Below are positions 1 to 8,523 of a stretch of 64,000 bases of DNA, piece after piece (the first letter of the stretch is position 1; each line of letters starts with the position of its first letter). Below the pieces are notes generated by a model. That model saw nothing but the letters and a program-made list of their open reading frames with translations, was not told the DNA's origin and searched no databases. The translations under genes and the position numbers were made by a program. The stretch is from Brevibacterium antiquum (GTDB lineage Bacteria > Actinomycetota > Actinomycetes > Actinomycetales > Brevibacteriaceae): NCBI RefSeq assembly GCF_016107655.1, contig NZ_JABASX010000009.1:62001-126000 (forward strand), read 5' to 3'.

Positions 1-192
1 CGCATCACATTGACGGCCTATCTGATTGTCGCCACCTATTTCAGCCTCTACTCGGCCACCCAGGGAGCGATGTTCCTGTGGGCGGTGATCCCCACGGATA
101 TTCTGCATGTCCTCATGACCGGTCTCCTCTGGATACCTGCCTCCGTACGTCGGTACTTCCAACTCCAGCGATCCACGGCTCACCAGCTGTGA
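1..192 (+). CDS. C-terminal end of an integral membrane protein (partial)
   Basis: An open frame enters from the left edge and stops with TGA at 190-192. The visible 63 residues contain two hydrophobic stretches, one around LIVATYFSLYSATQGAMFLW and one around PTDILHVLMTGLLWIPASV. They are followed by a short basic tail (RRYFQLQR), the usual end of a polytopic membrane protein with a cytoplasmic C-terminus. Too little is present to name the family. No start is visible. Confidence 0.55.
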   Translation, partial: RITLTAYLIVATYFSLYSATQGAMFLWAVIPTDILHVLMTGLLWIPASVRRYFQLQRSTAHQL

Positions 193-273
193 CGCCGCCG
201 ACTCAACGAGGTGAATGCAGCTTGTTCAGTTGCTACGGTGAGACAGCCGTCCTACCCAGGGAAAGGATTTCTC

Positions 274-951
274 GTGCCCAAGCTCATCGATCATGAGAGT
301 CGGCGCGAAGAGATCGCCGCAGCAGCATGGCGGGTCATCGTTCGAGACGGGGTCGCCGGAGCATCCGTGCGCACAGTAGCGGCAGAGGCTGAGCTGTCCG
401 TCGGTTCACTCCGGCACGTCTTCGCAAGCCAGTCCCAGCTCCTCGCCTTCGCCATGAGACTGGTCATCGACCGGGCAGGCGAGCGCGTGCGGGCACTTCC
501 GCAGGCGCCGACTTCTCTGAAGTCGGCCGAGGCCATCGCTGGAGAGCTGCTTCCTCTGGACGAGGATCGACGCCTCGAGATGGAGGTCTACCTCGCTCTC
601 TTCTCCGCGTCGGGGTCCGATCCGAACCTGCAGGAGACGAAGCAGGATGCCTGGAAGCGCGTACGCACAACATGCCGCATCATCATCGGCCAGGCGGTGG
701 GAGCGGAGGCCAATGACCCGGCCGCGAATCCTGGCCCGGCTGTGCACACGGACCGAACCGAGCGAATCGAGACCGAGGTGATTCTGCTTCACGCCGTCAT
801 CGACGGCCTGGCATCCCATCTGGTGTGGCAGCCCGCTGAATTGACACCGCACGATGCCCGACGAGCCCTCATCGAGCATCTTCACCAGATGCAGGCGCGG
901 CTCTCCGAGAGTAGCGTTGGAATCCTTGAGGTCCCCACACAGAACAGGTGA
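274..951 (+). CDS. TetR/AcrR-family transcriptional regulator
   Basis: The protein has 225 residues from a GTG start at 274, preceded by a purine-rich GGGAAAGGA at 259-267. An upstream ATG at 211 is in frame but would add 21 residues unlike a TetR N-terminus. Residues 8-55 form a TetR HTH: helix 1 ESRREEIAAAAWRVIVRDG, then ASVRTVAAEAELSVGSLRHVF. The rest is an all-helical ligand-binding and dimerisation region. TGA at 949-951 lies 7 bp before the ATG of the HAD phosphatase, so the two are probably cotranscribed. The regulated target is unknown. Confidence 0.88.
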   Translation: MPKLIDHESRREEIAAAAWRVIVRDGVAGASVRTVAAEAELSVGSLRHVFASQSQLLAFAMRLVIDRAGERVRALPQAPTSLKSAEAIAGELLPLDEDRRLEMEVYLALFSASGSDPNLQETKQDAWKRVRTTCRIIIGQAVGAEANDPAANPGPAVHTDRTERIETEVILLHAVIDGLASHLVWQPAELTPHDARRALIEHLHQMQARLSESSVGILEVPTQNR

Positions 952-958
952 TGCCACG

Positions 959-1603
959 ATGACTCAGCCGACTGCCCTGCACCCCACCACCGTCGTCTTC
1001 GACCTGGGCAACGTCCTCATAGGCTGGGATCAGACCGGGCCTCTTGCCGACCGGATGACCCGGGACGAGTGGAATGATTTTGCCGCCGAGGCGGACTTCA
1101 GCATGCTGAATACGCTGGCTGATCGCGGGGCGCCGATCACTGAGGTGATCGCACAGGCGGCCGAATCCGATACGCGTCACGGCGAAATCGTCGCCGCCTA
1201 CTATGACCGCTTCGACCTGTCCCTGACAGGACCGGTTCAGGGGATGGCCGAACTCGTCGCCGAGCTCAAGACCTCGGACGTGAGGCTGCTGGGTCTCTCG
1301 AACTGGTCGGCAGAGACCTTTCACCATGCACCGAAGGTCGCACCGGCGATCAATGAGCTCGAAGATATCGTGGTGTCGGGACGGGAGAAGCTGATCAAAC
1401 CCGACCCTGAGATCTTCCACCTCTTGAGCCGACGCTTCGACCTTGTCCCCGAACAGACAGTCTTCGTCGATGACCTGCCGGCGAACATCGCCGCCGCCGA
1501 ACAGCTCGGCTTCATCGGCCTGCTCTTCACCGATGCCCGGCAGCTGCGAGACGAGCTCACAGGCCTTGGACTCCTCGCCCCTCCCGCTACCGTTGAAAAC
1601 TGA
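959..1603 (+). CDS. HAD-superfamily hydrolase (YihX-like phosphatase)
   Basis: The 214-residue protein carries all four HAD motifs: motif I FDLGNVL (nucleophile D15), motif II LLGLSNWS, motif III lysine in EKLIKPDPEIF, and motif IV FVDDLPANI. The small helical cap between motifs I and II is typical of subfamily IA phosphatases acting on sugar phosphates or other small phosphoesters. The substrate cannot be read from the sequence. ATG 959 was chosen because it starts just before the motif I strand; longer in-frame starts run into tetR. Its last codons overlap the likely TTG start of the downstream amidohydrolase. Confidence 0.86.
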   Translation: MTQPTALHPTTVVFDLGNVLIGWDQTGPLADRMTRDEWNDFAAEADFSMLNTLADRGAPITEVIAQAAESDTRHGEIVAAYYDRFDLSLTGPVQGMAELVAELKTSDVRLLGLSNWSAETFHHAPKVAPAINELEDIVVSGREKLIKPDPEIFHLLSRRFDLVPEQTVFVDDLPANIAAAEQLGFIGLLFTDARQLRDELTGLGLLAPPATVEN

Positions 1604-2756
1604 GGACGGGTCGTTCCCGTTCACACTCGAACTCGAGGAACACAGGACTTCTGAGCGAATCGAAGCCGAGCTCAAGGATCTGGGCCTGGAGGCCCACCGC
1701 ATCTCGAAGACCGGCCTCGTCACTGTCATCGAGAACGGTCAGGGCCCTACGGTCCTCGCCCGGGCCGACATCGACGCCCTCCCAGTGAGCGATGGCACCG
1801 GCTTGGACTACTCCTCCACAATCGATGGAGTCATGCACGCCTGCGGACACGATATGCACATCACCGCGCTGCTGGGCGCAGTCCGTCGGCTGAATGAGAA
1901 CCTCGACGCCTGGTCAGGCACCTACCTCGCGCTGTTCCAGCCCTCGGAGGAGGATGCTGCCGGGGCCAAAGCCATGCTCGACGACGGCCTCACCTCGAAG
2001 ATCCCCAAACCCGACGTCGCCTACGCTCAGCACGTCATGCCCACGGGAACGATCAACACAAAGGCCGGCCCAGTGCTCTCAGCTGGAGATTCCGTGAAGA
2101 TCACCGTGCACGGTCGTGGAGCCCACGGATCGATGCCGCACCTGTCTGTGGGGCCCGTGGTCCTCGCCGCCACGATCGTTCTGCGCCTGCAGACCATCGT
2201 CTCCCGTGAGGTCGAACCCGGTGAGTTCGCCGTCGTCACCGTCGGCGCCTCGAACTCGGGATCCACATCCAACATCACCCCTGACCGAGCGGAGCTTCTG
2301 CTCAACCTGCGCACCTATGACATGGGTGTTCGCGACCGAATCATCGCCTCGATCGGACGCATCGTCAAGCGCGAGTGCCAAGCCGCAGGATCCCAGAAGG
2401 AACCGACCTTCGAGTACTACGACCAGTTCCCGCTGACCGACAACGATGAAGAAGCGAACGACGCGGTCACCAAGGCATTCGAAGACTACTTCGATGACGG
2501 GGTCGCACAGTCGGCCGAACCCGCCACAGCCTCGGAGGACTTCAGCGAGATCCCCGATGCCTTCGAGATTCCCTACGCCTACTGGATGATCGGATCCAGC
2601 GATGCGGATAAGTACGAGAAGGCAGTCGAGGCGGGTATCGTGAACACGGACATCCCGGCCAACCACTCACCGCAGTTCGCCCCCGTCACCGATCCGACGC
2701 TCGAAATCGCCACGAAGGCACAGGTCGTCGCGGCACTGTCACAGCTGGGCAGGTAA
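1593..2756 (+). CDS. M20 amidohydrolase (hippurate hydrolase/IAA-amino-acid hydrolase type), N-terminus apparently shortened
   Basis: This is a M20D metallopeptidase-type amidohydrolase that would cleave N-acyl amino acids using two metal ions. Visible metal-site motifs are GVMHACGHDMH, the acidic pair in PSEEDAAGAK, the histidine in AQHVMPTG and the late glutamate in ATASEDF. HGRGAHGSMPH marks the dimerisation domain. Family members normally begin with a helix ending ...HxNPELSxxEHRT. Here the frame enters at LELEEHRTSERI, so about 20-30 residues before EHRT are missing. The only nearby in-frame start is TTG 1593, overlapping the HAD stop, giving 387 residues. This looks like a small deletion across the HAD/amidohydrolase junction; whether the product is active is uncertain. 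Confidence 0.75.
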   Translation: MKTEDGSFPFTLELEEHRTSERIEAELKDLGLEAHRISKTGLVTVIENGQGPTVLARADIDALPVSDGTGLDYSSTIDGVMHACGHDMHITALLGAVRRLNENLDAWSGTYLALFQPSEEDAAGAKAMLDDGLTSKIPKPDVAYAQHVMPTGTINTKAGPVLSAGDSVKITVHGRGAHGSMPHLSVGPVVLAATIVLRLQTIVSREVEPGEFAVVTVGASNSGSTSNITPDRAELLLNLRTYDMGVRDRIIASIGRIVKRECQAAGSQKEPTFEYYDQFPLTDNDEEANDAVTKAFEDYFDDGVAQSAEPATASEDFSEIPDAFEIPYAYWMIGSSDADKYEKAVEAGIVNTDIPANHSPQFAPVTDPTLEIATKAQVVAALSQLGR

Positions 2757-2835
2757 GGAATTGCCACCCTCAGCAGATGGCGGCCTCGGATCTGGTTCGT
2801 TTCGGCAGGCTCGACCTTGCCATGGTCGGAACCGC

Positions 2836-3993
2836 TCAGGACGGCAGGAAGTCTCCGGTTGCGACTTTACGCAACTTCGGGATAGCTATTCGATAACCGA
2901 CGGCGGCTGCCGACTGCGCGTCACCGTTCCAGCGCAGCAGGAGCGCGTCTGGATTGGCCTTCTGTCCGCGAGCGACAACTTCGGGTTCGCCATGAATGGG
3001 GAAGTCGCCGGAGACGCGGATGGTGAGTCCGAACTGTTCGGTCCAAAAGTACGATTGAAAGTTCAGCGGTGGGGCTTCATCACCGACGAGTAGAGCATGG
3101 CTTGCGGTTTTCGCCTGTTCAATCGCGGCTGTCCACAGGGGCTGTCGTTCGTGACCGTCTGCGGTCGGCAGCCACGCGATATCACCGGCTGCCACTATGT
3201 GCTCATTCACTCGGCCTCGAGTGTCCACTTTGAGGCGCCCATCGGTCAGCAGGCCGGAGTCGGCAAGCCAATCCCCTTCGGGAGCGTCACCGATCGTAGA
3301 GACGATGACATCCCCACCGACCTCCTGTCCGCTTTCGAGGCAAACCGTGATTGGTCCGTCAGCAGAATCGGGGGCGTACACCTCGGCGACTCGTCCATCG
3401 ATGAGCTCGACACCCCGAGCACGGGCGGCCTCGGTGCACCAGCCGCCCAGATAGGGGCCAAGATGGCTGGCCATAGGGAGCCCTCGGTGCACCAGCGTTA
3501 CGGCACAGCCGATATTCCGGGCCCCGGAGGCGATCTCCATTCCGAGCGGGCCCCCGCCCAGAATCACCACATTCGGTTGGTCGTGCAGGCGCGTTCGCAG
3601 TCGGAGCGCATCATCAAGGCTGCGAACCGCGAATTCGCGGGGATGATCGGTGAATCGCTTGGCAGTGGAGCCGCTGGCGATGACGAGTCCGTCGAAATCG
3701 ATGTACTCACCGTTGTCGAGCGTGATCGTGTTCCGCTTCAGATCCAGTGCCACAGCACGGCTGCCCAGGAGCACTTTCGCGCCGTGGTCGGACGCCGGCA
3801 GATACTGCGGTTCGACAGTGCTGACGTCGGCCAGCATGGCCTTGGACAGAGCGGGCCGCGAATAGGGTTCATGCGGCTCCCCGCCAACGATGGTCAGCCG
3901 GCCCTGATACCCGTGAGAGCGGAGGGTATCTGCCGCTGTCATCCCCGCGATGCCGTAGCCGACGATCACGATGTTGTCATAATTGCGGTCCAC
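2836..3993 (-). CDS. FAD-dependent ferredoxin/rubredoxin reductase-like oxidoreductase
   Basis: The 385-residue protein is of the pyridine nucleotide-disulfide oxidoreductase class I fold. The N-terminal FAD-binding motif is IVIVGYGIAGMTAA, followed by EPHEPYSRPALSK, the hallmark of rhodocoxin, putidaredoxin and BphA4-type reductases. The second Rossmann motif VVILGGGPLGMEIA binds NAD(P)H, and the FAD ribityl motif is IVAAGDIAWLP. Such flavoproteins move electrons from NAD(P)H to a small ferredoxin that feeds a cytochrome P450 or Rieske oxygenase. A 3Fe-4S-type ferredoxin gene lies 45 bp upstream on the same strand. No terminal oxygenase is seen in the window, so the final acceptor must be encoded elsewhere. 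Confidence 0.88.
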   Translation of the reverse strand: MDRNYDNIVIVGYGIAGMTAADTLRSHGYQGRLTIVGGEPHEPYSRPALSKAMLADVSTVEPQYLPASDHGAKVLLGSRAVALDLKRNTITLDNGEYIDFDGLVIASGSTAKRFTDHPREFAVRSLDDALRLRTRLHDQPNVVILGGGPLGMEIASGARNIGCAVTLVHRGLPMASHLGPYLGGWCTEAARARGVELIDGRVAEVYAPDSADGPITVCLESGQEVGGDVIVSTIGDAPEGDWLADSGLLTDGRLKVDTRGRVNEHIVAAGDIAWLPTADGHERQPLWTAAIEQAKTASHALLVGDEAPPLNFQSYFWTEQFGLTIRVSGDFPIHGEPEVVARGQKANPDALLLRWNGDAQSAAAVGYRIAIPKLRKVATGDFLPS

Positions 3994-4038
3994 GTGCGTT
4001 CCCTTCTGCTCGGTCCCGCGAGTATCAGTGCGTGCTTC

Positions 4039-4233
4039 TCATTTGAGCGACAGTGCAGTCACTGGGCAGATGCGAACTGCCTCTTGAGCATGGTGTTCCT
4101 CATTGGATCCGGCCTCGACCTCTGCGATGTCGATGACCAGTTCGCCTTCGTCATCGAGGTGGACCAGATCAGGGGCTACTTCTTCACAGAGTCCATGACC
4201 TTCACAGCGTGGTTGGTCGAGTTCAATGCGCAT
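4039..4233 (-). CDS. Small [3Fe-4S]-type ferredoxin
   Basis: The product has 64 residues starting MRIELDQPRCEGHGLCEEV. ATG 4233 was chosen because a GGAGG ribosome-binding site sits directly upstream; a longer in-frame ATG at 4326 would add a non-conserved segment. Cysteines are spaced C-x5-C followed by a C-terminal ICPVTALSL motif, the three-cysteine pattern of actinobacterial P450-type ferredoxins. It ends with an acidic middle (DEGELVIDIAEVEAG), normal for these carriers. It is the first gene of a likely two-gene operon with the reductase at 2836-3993. Confidence 0.88.
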   Translation of the reverse strand: MRIELDQPRCEGHGLCEEVAPDLVHLDDEGELVIDIAEVEAGSNEEHHAQEAVRICPVTALSLK

Positions 4234-4426
4234 TTCTACCTCCGAAGAATCGAGTATCGGTGCCCAGCTTCGGTTCATACGAAACGCACCAGTTCCAGTG
4301 TCATGGCAAACGGCCATGAGTTCCATTTGGATGCTCTCGTGCCGTGTATTCGCGTTAAGAATACACCGAGTTCATGGGTGATTCATCGGCGCCGGATCAG
4401 CAGACTCGTTCCTCGGTGATGCCTTC

Positions 4427-4996
4427 TCAGTCAGTCACGGATCGCACCATGCGTGCCGGTGAGCCCACTACGACAGACCCTCCACGCACGTCCTTGGTCA
4501 CGACCGAGGCCGCCGCCACCACGGCGTTGTCGCCGATGGTCACGCCGGGCAGAACGGTCACATTCGAACCGATCCACACATTGCGGCCGATGATGATGTG
4601 GCCAGGATGCATGTCCCCGCGACGCTCCGGATTGATGTCGTGATTGAGGGTCGCCAGAACAGTGTTGTGGCCGATGAGGCTGTCATCTCCGATCCTGATG
4701 CCGCCCTGGTCCTGAAAGCTGCATCCGGAATTGATGAAGACCCGTCGACCAAGCGTCGTATTCTTTCCGAAGTCGGTGTGGAATGGCGGGAACATCGTGA
4801 CGGTCTTGTCCACTGGTTTGCCGAGCAGTGAGGCCAACAGCCGCCGAACTTCATCGGGCTCGTGGTATGAACCGTTGAGTTCGGCGGTGATGCGCAGCGC
4901 CTCTTGGCTGGTGCGGTGCATCACCTCGTGCAGGGGTGAGTCACTGACGATGGTTTCACCGTTGTTGAGAGCTTTGACCAGATCCTTGAGTTCCAT
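4427..4996 (-). CDS. Maltose/galactoside O-acetyltransferase-like hexapeptide acetyltransferase
   Basis: The 189-residue protein has the N-terminal helical Mac domain (residues ~3-60, EVMHRTSQEALRITAELN) and then a left-handed beta-helix with hexapeptide repeats (IRIGDDSLIGHN, IIIGRNVWIGSNVTVLPGVTIGDNAVVAAASVVTKDV). The catalytic histidine is in LATLNHDINPERR. It would transfer acetyl from acetyl-CoA to a sugar hydroxyl. ATG 4996 was chosen over an in-frame ATG at 5053 because it follows GAAAGGAT and matches the family N-terminus. It stands alone. Confidence 0.88.
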   Translation of the reverse strand: MELKDLVKALNNGETIVSDSPLHEVMHRTSQEALRITAELNGSYHEPDEVRRLLASLLGKPVDKTVTMFPPFHTDFGKNTTLGRRVFINSGCSFQDQGGIRIGDDSLIGHNTVLATLNHDINPERRGDMHPGHIIIGRNVWIGSNVTVLPGVTIGDNAVVAAASVVTKDVRGGSVVVGSPARMVRSVTD

Positions 4997-5049
4997 ACCA
5001 GCTATCCTTTCGCGTTTCTCACTTTCCTGCGCTCTCGGCCGAAACACGC

Positions 5050-5181
5050 TCACATTGTGAGCAGAATCTTGATCGACTCACGTCTGTCCATGGCGGCAGA
5101 AGCCTCGGTGGCACGATCCAGTGACATCGTCTGGTCGAAGACTTTGCCCGGTTCGATGGTGCTCTTCAGGCCGCCTCGCAG
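5050..5181 (-). pseudogene. Remnant: C-terminal ~43 codons of a zinc-type alcohol dehydrogenase
   Basis: Between the acetyltransferase and the SRPBCC gene the minus strand reads ...GLKSTIEPGKVFDQTMSLD, then ATEASAAMDRRESIKILLTM and stop at 5052-5050. This is the usual last helix and strand of zinc-dependent medium-chain alcohol dehydrogenases (...INPGKVFxxxxxLDxAxxAYxAMDxRxAIKxLL). It is in a different frame from the SRPBCC gene, which it overlaps at 5166-5181, and a stop (TAA at 5184-5182) closes it upstream. The rest of the enzyme, including the zinc ligands and cofactor fold, is absent. It is a decayed or deletion-truncated gene. Confidence 0.7.
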
Positions 5182-5684
5182 TTATTCCCGCGTGAGAACT
5201 CGTCCTTCATCGCCGTCAACGTCCTGTGGATGTTCAGTCTCTGAAAGTCTGCAAAGGGTCTGCCGCTGGTGAGTACGCGGTCGATGATCGCCGCGAACCA
5301 GTCGGGCCAGGCCGTGCGGTCGTCGTTCCAGGTCTCGGTGACTCGTGTGCGCCCGTCGATGTCCTCGAACTCATAGATCCAGGTGGCGATGCCGGCACGA
5401 AGCTTGGGTGAGCCGGCACCGATCTTGCGCACCTTGAAGGCGAACCGTTCACCCGGATCCGAGGCTGTGACGACGCATTCGGTGACCCACCCCGCCCGAC
5501 CCCGATGATTGCTGCCTTCGAAGACTTCGCCGACCTGCAGCGGCCGGGAGTCTGCCGGCGTGTGTGCTCCCGTGTTCTCGGGACTCCACCGCGGCATCTG
5601 CGTCGGATCAGCCACCTGTCCCCACAGGGTGAGTGCGTCGACGTCGATGATCATAGTGTCGCTGACCTGCATGGTGCGCGTCAT
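5166..5684 (-). CDS. SRPBCC-family (polyketide cyclase/dehydrase-like) protein
   Basis: The 172-residue protein has the START/SRPBCC pattern: a first strand MQVSDTMIIDVDALTLWGQVADPTQ (cut here for length), an SPENTG turn, FEGSNHRGRAGWVTECVV strands, FAFKVRKI, WIYEFEDIDGRTRVTETWND, and a long C-terminal helix carrying LNIHRTLTAMKDEF. These proteins bind a small hydrophobic ligand in a helix-grip cavity; no catalytic residue can be assigned. ATG 5684 was chosen because GGAAGGGAA precedes it. It is divergent from the GNAT gene, with 61 bp between starts. Its 3' end replaces the upstream part of a lost dehydrogenase gene. Confidence 0.82.
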   Translation of the reverse strand: MTRTMQVSDTMIIDVDALTLWGQVADPTQMPRWSPENTGAHTPADSRPLQVGEVFEGSNHRGRAGWVTECVVTASDPGERFAFKVRKIGAGSPKLRAGIATWIYEFEDIDGRTRVTETWNDDRTAWPDWFAAIIDRVLTSGRPFADFQRLNIHRTLTAMKDEFSRGNNCEAA

Positions 5685-5745
5685 CCGATTCCCTTCCTCG
5701 CTTATGTCCACCCTAGTGGAGCGGGTGCGGAGTATTCTGACGTCC

Positions 5746-6243
5746 ATGCCACCGAACGCGACTCCTCGACTGAGATTCCGTGAGATGTCGACGGATGATC
5801 TCGACGAAATGGCGAGCCTCCTCGGCGATCCCCGGGTCATGGAGCACTACCCACATCCGAAGGACCGTGCGGAAACTGCCGAGTGGATCGACCGGAACCA
5901 GCGCCGCTCTGCCACGGACGGATTCGGACTCTGGATCATCGAAACACATGATGGCGAATTTCTCGGAGACTGCGGCCTCACCTGGCAGAAGCTCCACAGC
6001 TCGATTGAGCTGGAGGTCGGATACCACGTGAAGACCTCGGCTCAGAATCTCGGATTTGCCACCGAGGCGGCCGCCGCCTGCCGCGACTTCGCCGGTACAC
6101 ATGCCCTGGCGTCCTGTTTGGTCTCGATCATCCACCGGGACAATCGGCCCTCGAAGCGTGTGGCGGCGAAGATCGGCATGGACCTTGATCACACGCTGAG
6201 GCATTCGTCGCCGGTCCACCTCGTCTACGCGATTGACCTCTGA
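5746..6243 (+). CDS. GNAT-family N-acetyltransferase (RimJ/RimL type)
   Basis: The 165-residue protein begins TPRLRFREMSTDDLDEMASL, the opening of GNAT_3 acetyltransferases. Motif A is represented by ELEVGYHVKTSAQNLGFATEAAAA (acetyl-CoA pyrophosphate-binding loop, degenerate against QxxGxG/A). The later motif is VSIIHRDNRPSKRVAAKIGMDL, where Asn-Arg-Pro-Ser is typical of the family. ATG 5746 was chosen over longer in-frame starts because it begins two strands before the conserved block. The acceptor amine is unknown. The gene is transcribed away from the SRPBCC gene. Confidence 0.85.
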   Translation: MPPNATPRLRFREMSTDDLDEMASLLGDPRVMEHYPHPKDRAETAEWIDRNQRRSATDGFGLWIIETHDGEFLGDCGLTWQKLHSSIELEVGYHVKTSAQNLGFATEAAAACRDFAGTHALASCLVSIIHRDNRPSKRVAAKIGMDLDHTLRHSSPVHLVYAIDL

Positions 6244-6295
6244 GTCAGGAAAGTATCTCGACATGCCCGCGCTCCTGCCGCCATAGCCTGGATCC

Positions 6296-7486
6296 ATGAG
6301 CGTGAAGGTCAATCGGGACGAGGTCATTGCGTTCCGCCTTGAGGCGCAGAACCTGAATCGGCGCCTGAATGAGCAGGCCCCGGTCACCGCCACCGGAGTC
6401 TGCGGAGCGCAGAACAGCCCACCCGGATCGGCTCTGCTCGCCCTCAACGCCCGGGTGGAAGGTGTCACTTCGGAAGCGGTCAATACTGCGAGCTCCCATG
6501 ACAAGGGCCTGCTGCAGAGTTGGTGCATGCGCGGTGCACCCTTCTACTTTCCGACAAACGATCTTGTCATTTTCACAACCGGAGTCCTCCCACCCACTGA
6601 GAATGGACAGCGCCACTTGATCCTCGGAATCGAGGCATCGCTCGACAAGCTGGAGATGTCCCTCGCCAAGGTTGTCGACCGGACACGGGACACGATCGGA
6701 TCCGTGCTCTTCGGTCGCAGACTCACCGTCAACGAATTGGGAGCGGAGATCGCCGAGCGGATCGCTCACAAACTGCCGAAGACCACGCGCGCCCGCTGGG
6801 AGCGTGAGGGGCCGTGTGCCAAGGGGCAGCTTCTGGGAGAAGGCGTCGTTCATTTCTGCCTGCGCATCCTCACCTTGGAGAAGGTCATCTGTTTCGCCCG
6901 ACGTGACTGGAGCAAGGCACCGTTCGTGCTGCTCGATGAATGGCTGGACACTGAGGTGCCGGAGATGGCCCCAGAGGACGCCCCAGCCGAGCTTCTCCGT
7001 CGCTACCTGCACGCCTACGGACCGTCCACCCGTGGGGACTTCGCCTCGTGGATCGGTGTGCGTTCACGGGAAGGTGAGTCGTGGTGGAACCTGCTCGAAA
7101 ATGAGTTGACCGAGGTCGACTTCGGTCGGCGAACCTGGGTCCTGACCGAAGACCTCGATGCGCTGCAGTCACCGCCCACACCCACGGGCGTGCGGCTGCT
7201 GCCACCGCGCGATCCCTATATTCAGGGACGCGACCGGGAGACCATCATCGACAAGCAGTTTCATAGCGATGTCTTCAAGACCGTCGGTGAGCCCGGGACC
7301 GTTCTTCTCGACGGCCGGATCGTCGGCACATGGCGAGCGCGCAAGAAGCGGAAGAATCTCAGCGTGTCCGTCACCGCATTCGGCCGGCTGTCGGCTCACA
7401 TGAAGAAGTCGGTGGAAGCCGAGGCGAAGAAGGTGGCGAGTCTGCGCGGCGCCGCAGCGGTTGAGGTCGACGTCGACTCCGATTGA
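6296..7486 (+). CDS. Winged-helix DNA-binding domain protein, AlkZ/COG3214-like
   Basis: The 396-residue protein starts SVKVNRDEVIAFRLEAQNLN. It has the arrangement of the HTH_42 (COG3214) family: an N-terminal domain with ARVEGVTSE and LLQSWCMRGAPFYFP, a central winged helix (LRRYLHAYGPSTRGDFASWIGV), and a C-terminal beta-rich part with RLLPPRDPYIQGRDR and GTVLLDGRIVGTWRARKK. Family members include AlkZ-type DNA glycosylases, which use a QxQ or QxD motif. QSWCMRGAP sits where that region is expected, so glycosylase activity is possible but not shown. It ends 38 bp from the convergent LysR gene. Confidence 0.8.
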   Translation: MSVKVNRDEVIAFRLEAQNLNRRLNEQAPVTATGVCGAQNSPPGSALLALNARVEGVTSEAVNTASSHDKGLLQSWCMRGAPFYFPTNDLVIFTTGVLPPTENGQRHLILGIEASLDKLEMSLAKVVDRTRDTIGSVLFGRRLTVNELGAEIAERIAHKLPKTTRARWEREGPCAKGQLLGEGVVHFCLRILTLEKVICFARRDWSKAPFVLLDEWLDTEVPEMAPEDAPAELLRRYLHAYGPSTRGDFASWIGVRSREGESWWNLLENELTEVDFGRRTWVLTEDLDALQSPPTPTGVRLLPPRDPYIQGRDRETIIDKQFHSDVFKTVGEPGTVLLDGRIVGTWRARKKRKNLSVSVTAFGRLSAHMKKSVEAEAKKVASLRGAAAVEVDVDSD

Positions 7487-7524
7487 TCGAGAGGTTGGGG
7501 CTGGACGTGGCCGGAGGCCGGACT

Positions 7525-8442
7525 TCAGCGAGCGTCTCCTGAGCCAGCGCCTCGTCCCACCAGCGCGTCACCATGAGCAACGGTCTGATCCCGCAGGGCC
7601 TGAACAACTGCGGCCACGGCCGGTCGGCGCATCGAGTCGGGTCGCAGCACCATCCAATACGGCAGCCGCTCGGAAAGGGTCTCGGGAAAGAGCCTGACCA
7701 GGTCATCGTGCAGATCGGCCATGAAACAGGGCAGAAAGCCGATGCCCGCACTGGCCCGTGTGGCTTCCACATGGACGAACACATTGGTCGAGGACAATCC
7801 GTCCTTCATCGTGGGGACCAGACGACGTGGGGCGTCGAGGTCGTCGACCTGGAGCATGGAGTCCACGAAGTAGACCAGACGATGTTCAACCAATTCTTCG
7901 ACCGTTGCCGGTGTGCCCTGTTCAGCCAGATAGTCCTTTGAGGCATACATGCCCAATTCGTAGTCGCCGAGTTTGAACGCTTGAGCACGGTGCACCTGCG
8001 GCTCACCCACGACGACTTCGATATCCAAGCCAGATCGCTGCTGCAGAGCCTGGCGGGTCACGGTCACGATCTCCACGCTGAGTCCGGGATGTCGACTCCG
8101 CAGTTTTGCCACGGCCGGGGCCGCCACGTAGGCGCTGAAGCCGTCCGTGGCTGTCATTCGGACCACTCCGGTGATCGGGTCGGGGGCACGGCCTGGTTCG
8201 CTGAGGCTGCGCACCGCATCCTCTACCTGTTCGGCCACTCGCACTGCCTCTTCACCCAATTCGGTGAGTTCCCAACCGCCGGATGCTCGAGACAGGACAC
8301 GTCCGCCCAAGGCTTTCTCCAGAGCCGCGATGCGACGCGAGATGGTCGTGTGATTCAGCCCCAATGTCGCCGCCGCAGTCGTGAACTTGGCTGACCGGGA
8401 AACCGTGAGCAGCACAAGCAGGTCATTCGGCTTCATGTCCAT
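7525..8442 (-). CDS. LysR-family transcriptional regulator
   Basis: The 305-residue protein has a winged HTH in residues 4-65 (LLVLLTVSRSAKFTTAAATL, then GLNHTTISRRIAALEKALGGRVLSR), a linker helix, and a two-lobed LysR substrate-binding domain from about residue 90 (GVVRMTATDGFSAYVAAPAV). The inducer pocket cannot be predicted. An internal ATG at 8436 is an equally plausible start. LysR proteins often regulate a divergent neighbour, but the next gene upstream is codirectional, so the target is not evident. Confidence 0.9.
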   Translation of the reverse strand: MDMKPNDLLVLLTVSRSAKFTTAAATLGLNHTTISRRIAALEKALGGRVLSRASGGWELTELGEEAVRVAEQVEDAVRSLSEPGRAPDPITGVVRMTATDGFSAYVAAPAVAKLRSRHPGLSVEIVTVTRQALQQRSGLDIEVVVGEPQVHRAQAFKLGDYELGMYASKDYLAEQGTPATVEELVEHRLVYFVDSMLQVDDLDAPRRLVPTMKDGLSSTNVFVHVEATRASAGIGFLPCFMADLHDDLVRLFPETLSERLPYWMVLRPDSMRRPAVAAVVQALRDQTVAHGDALVGRGAGSGDAR

Positions 8443-8523
8443 ATCTGCAATATTAGGCAGAGAGGACTCCGAAATGGGCCCCAGAGCAGCAACGTGTGTG
8501 CATGAATGCTCAGAACTGGTCGG

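Noticed and set aside
3097..4419. A 440-codon open frame on the plus strand opposite the ferredoxin reductase and ferredoxin genes
   Set aside because: It is antisense to two clear genes, has no family motif, and long antisense frames are common in G+C-rich DNA.
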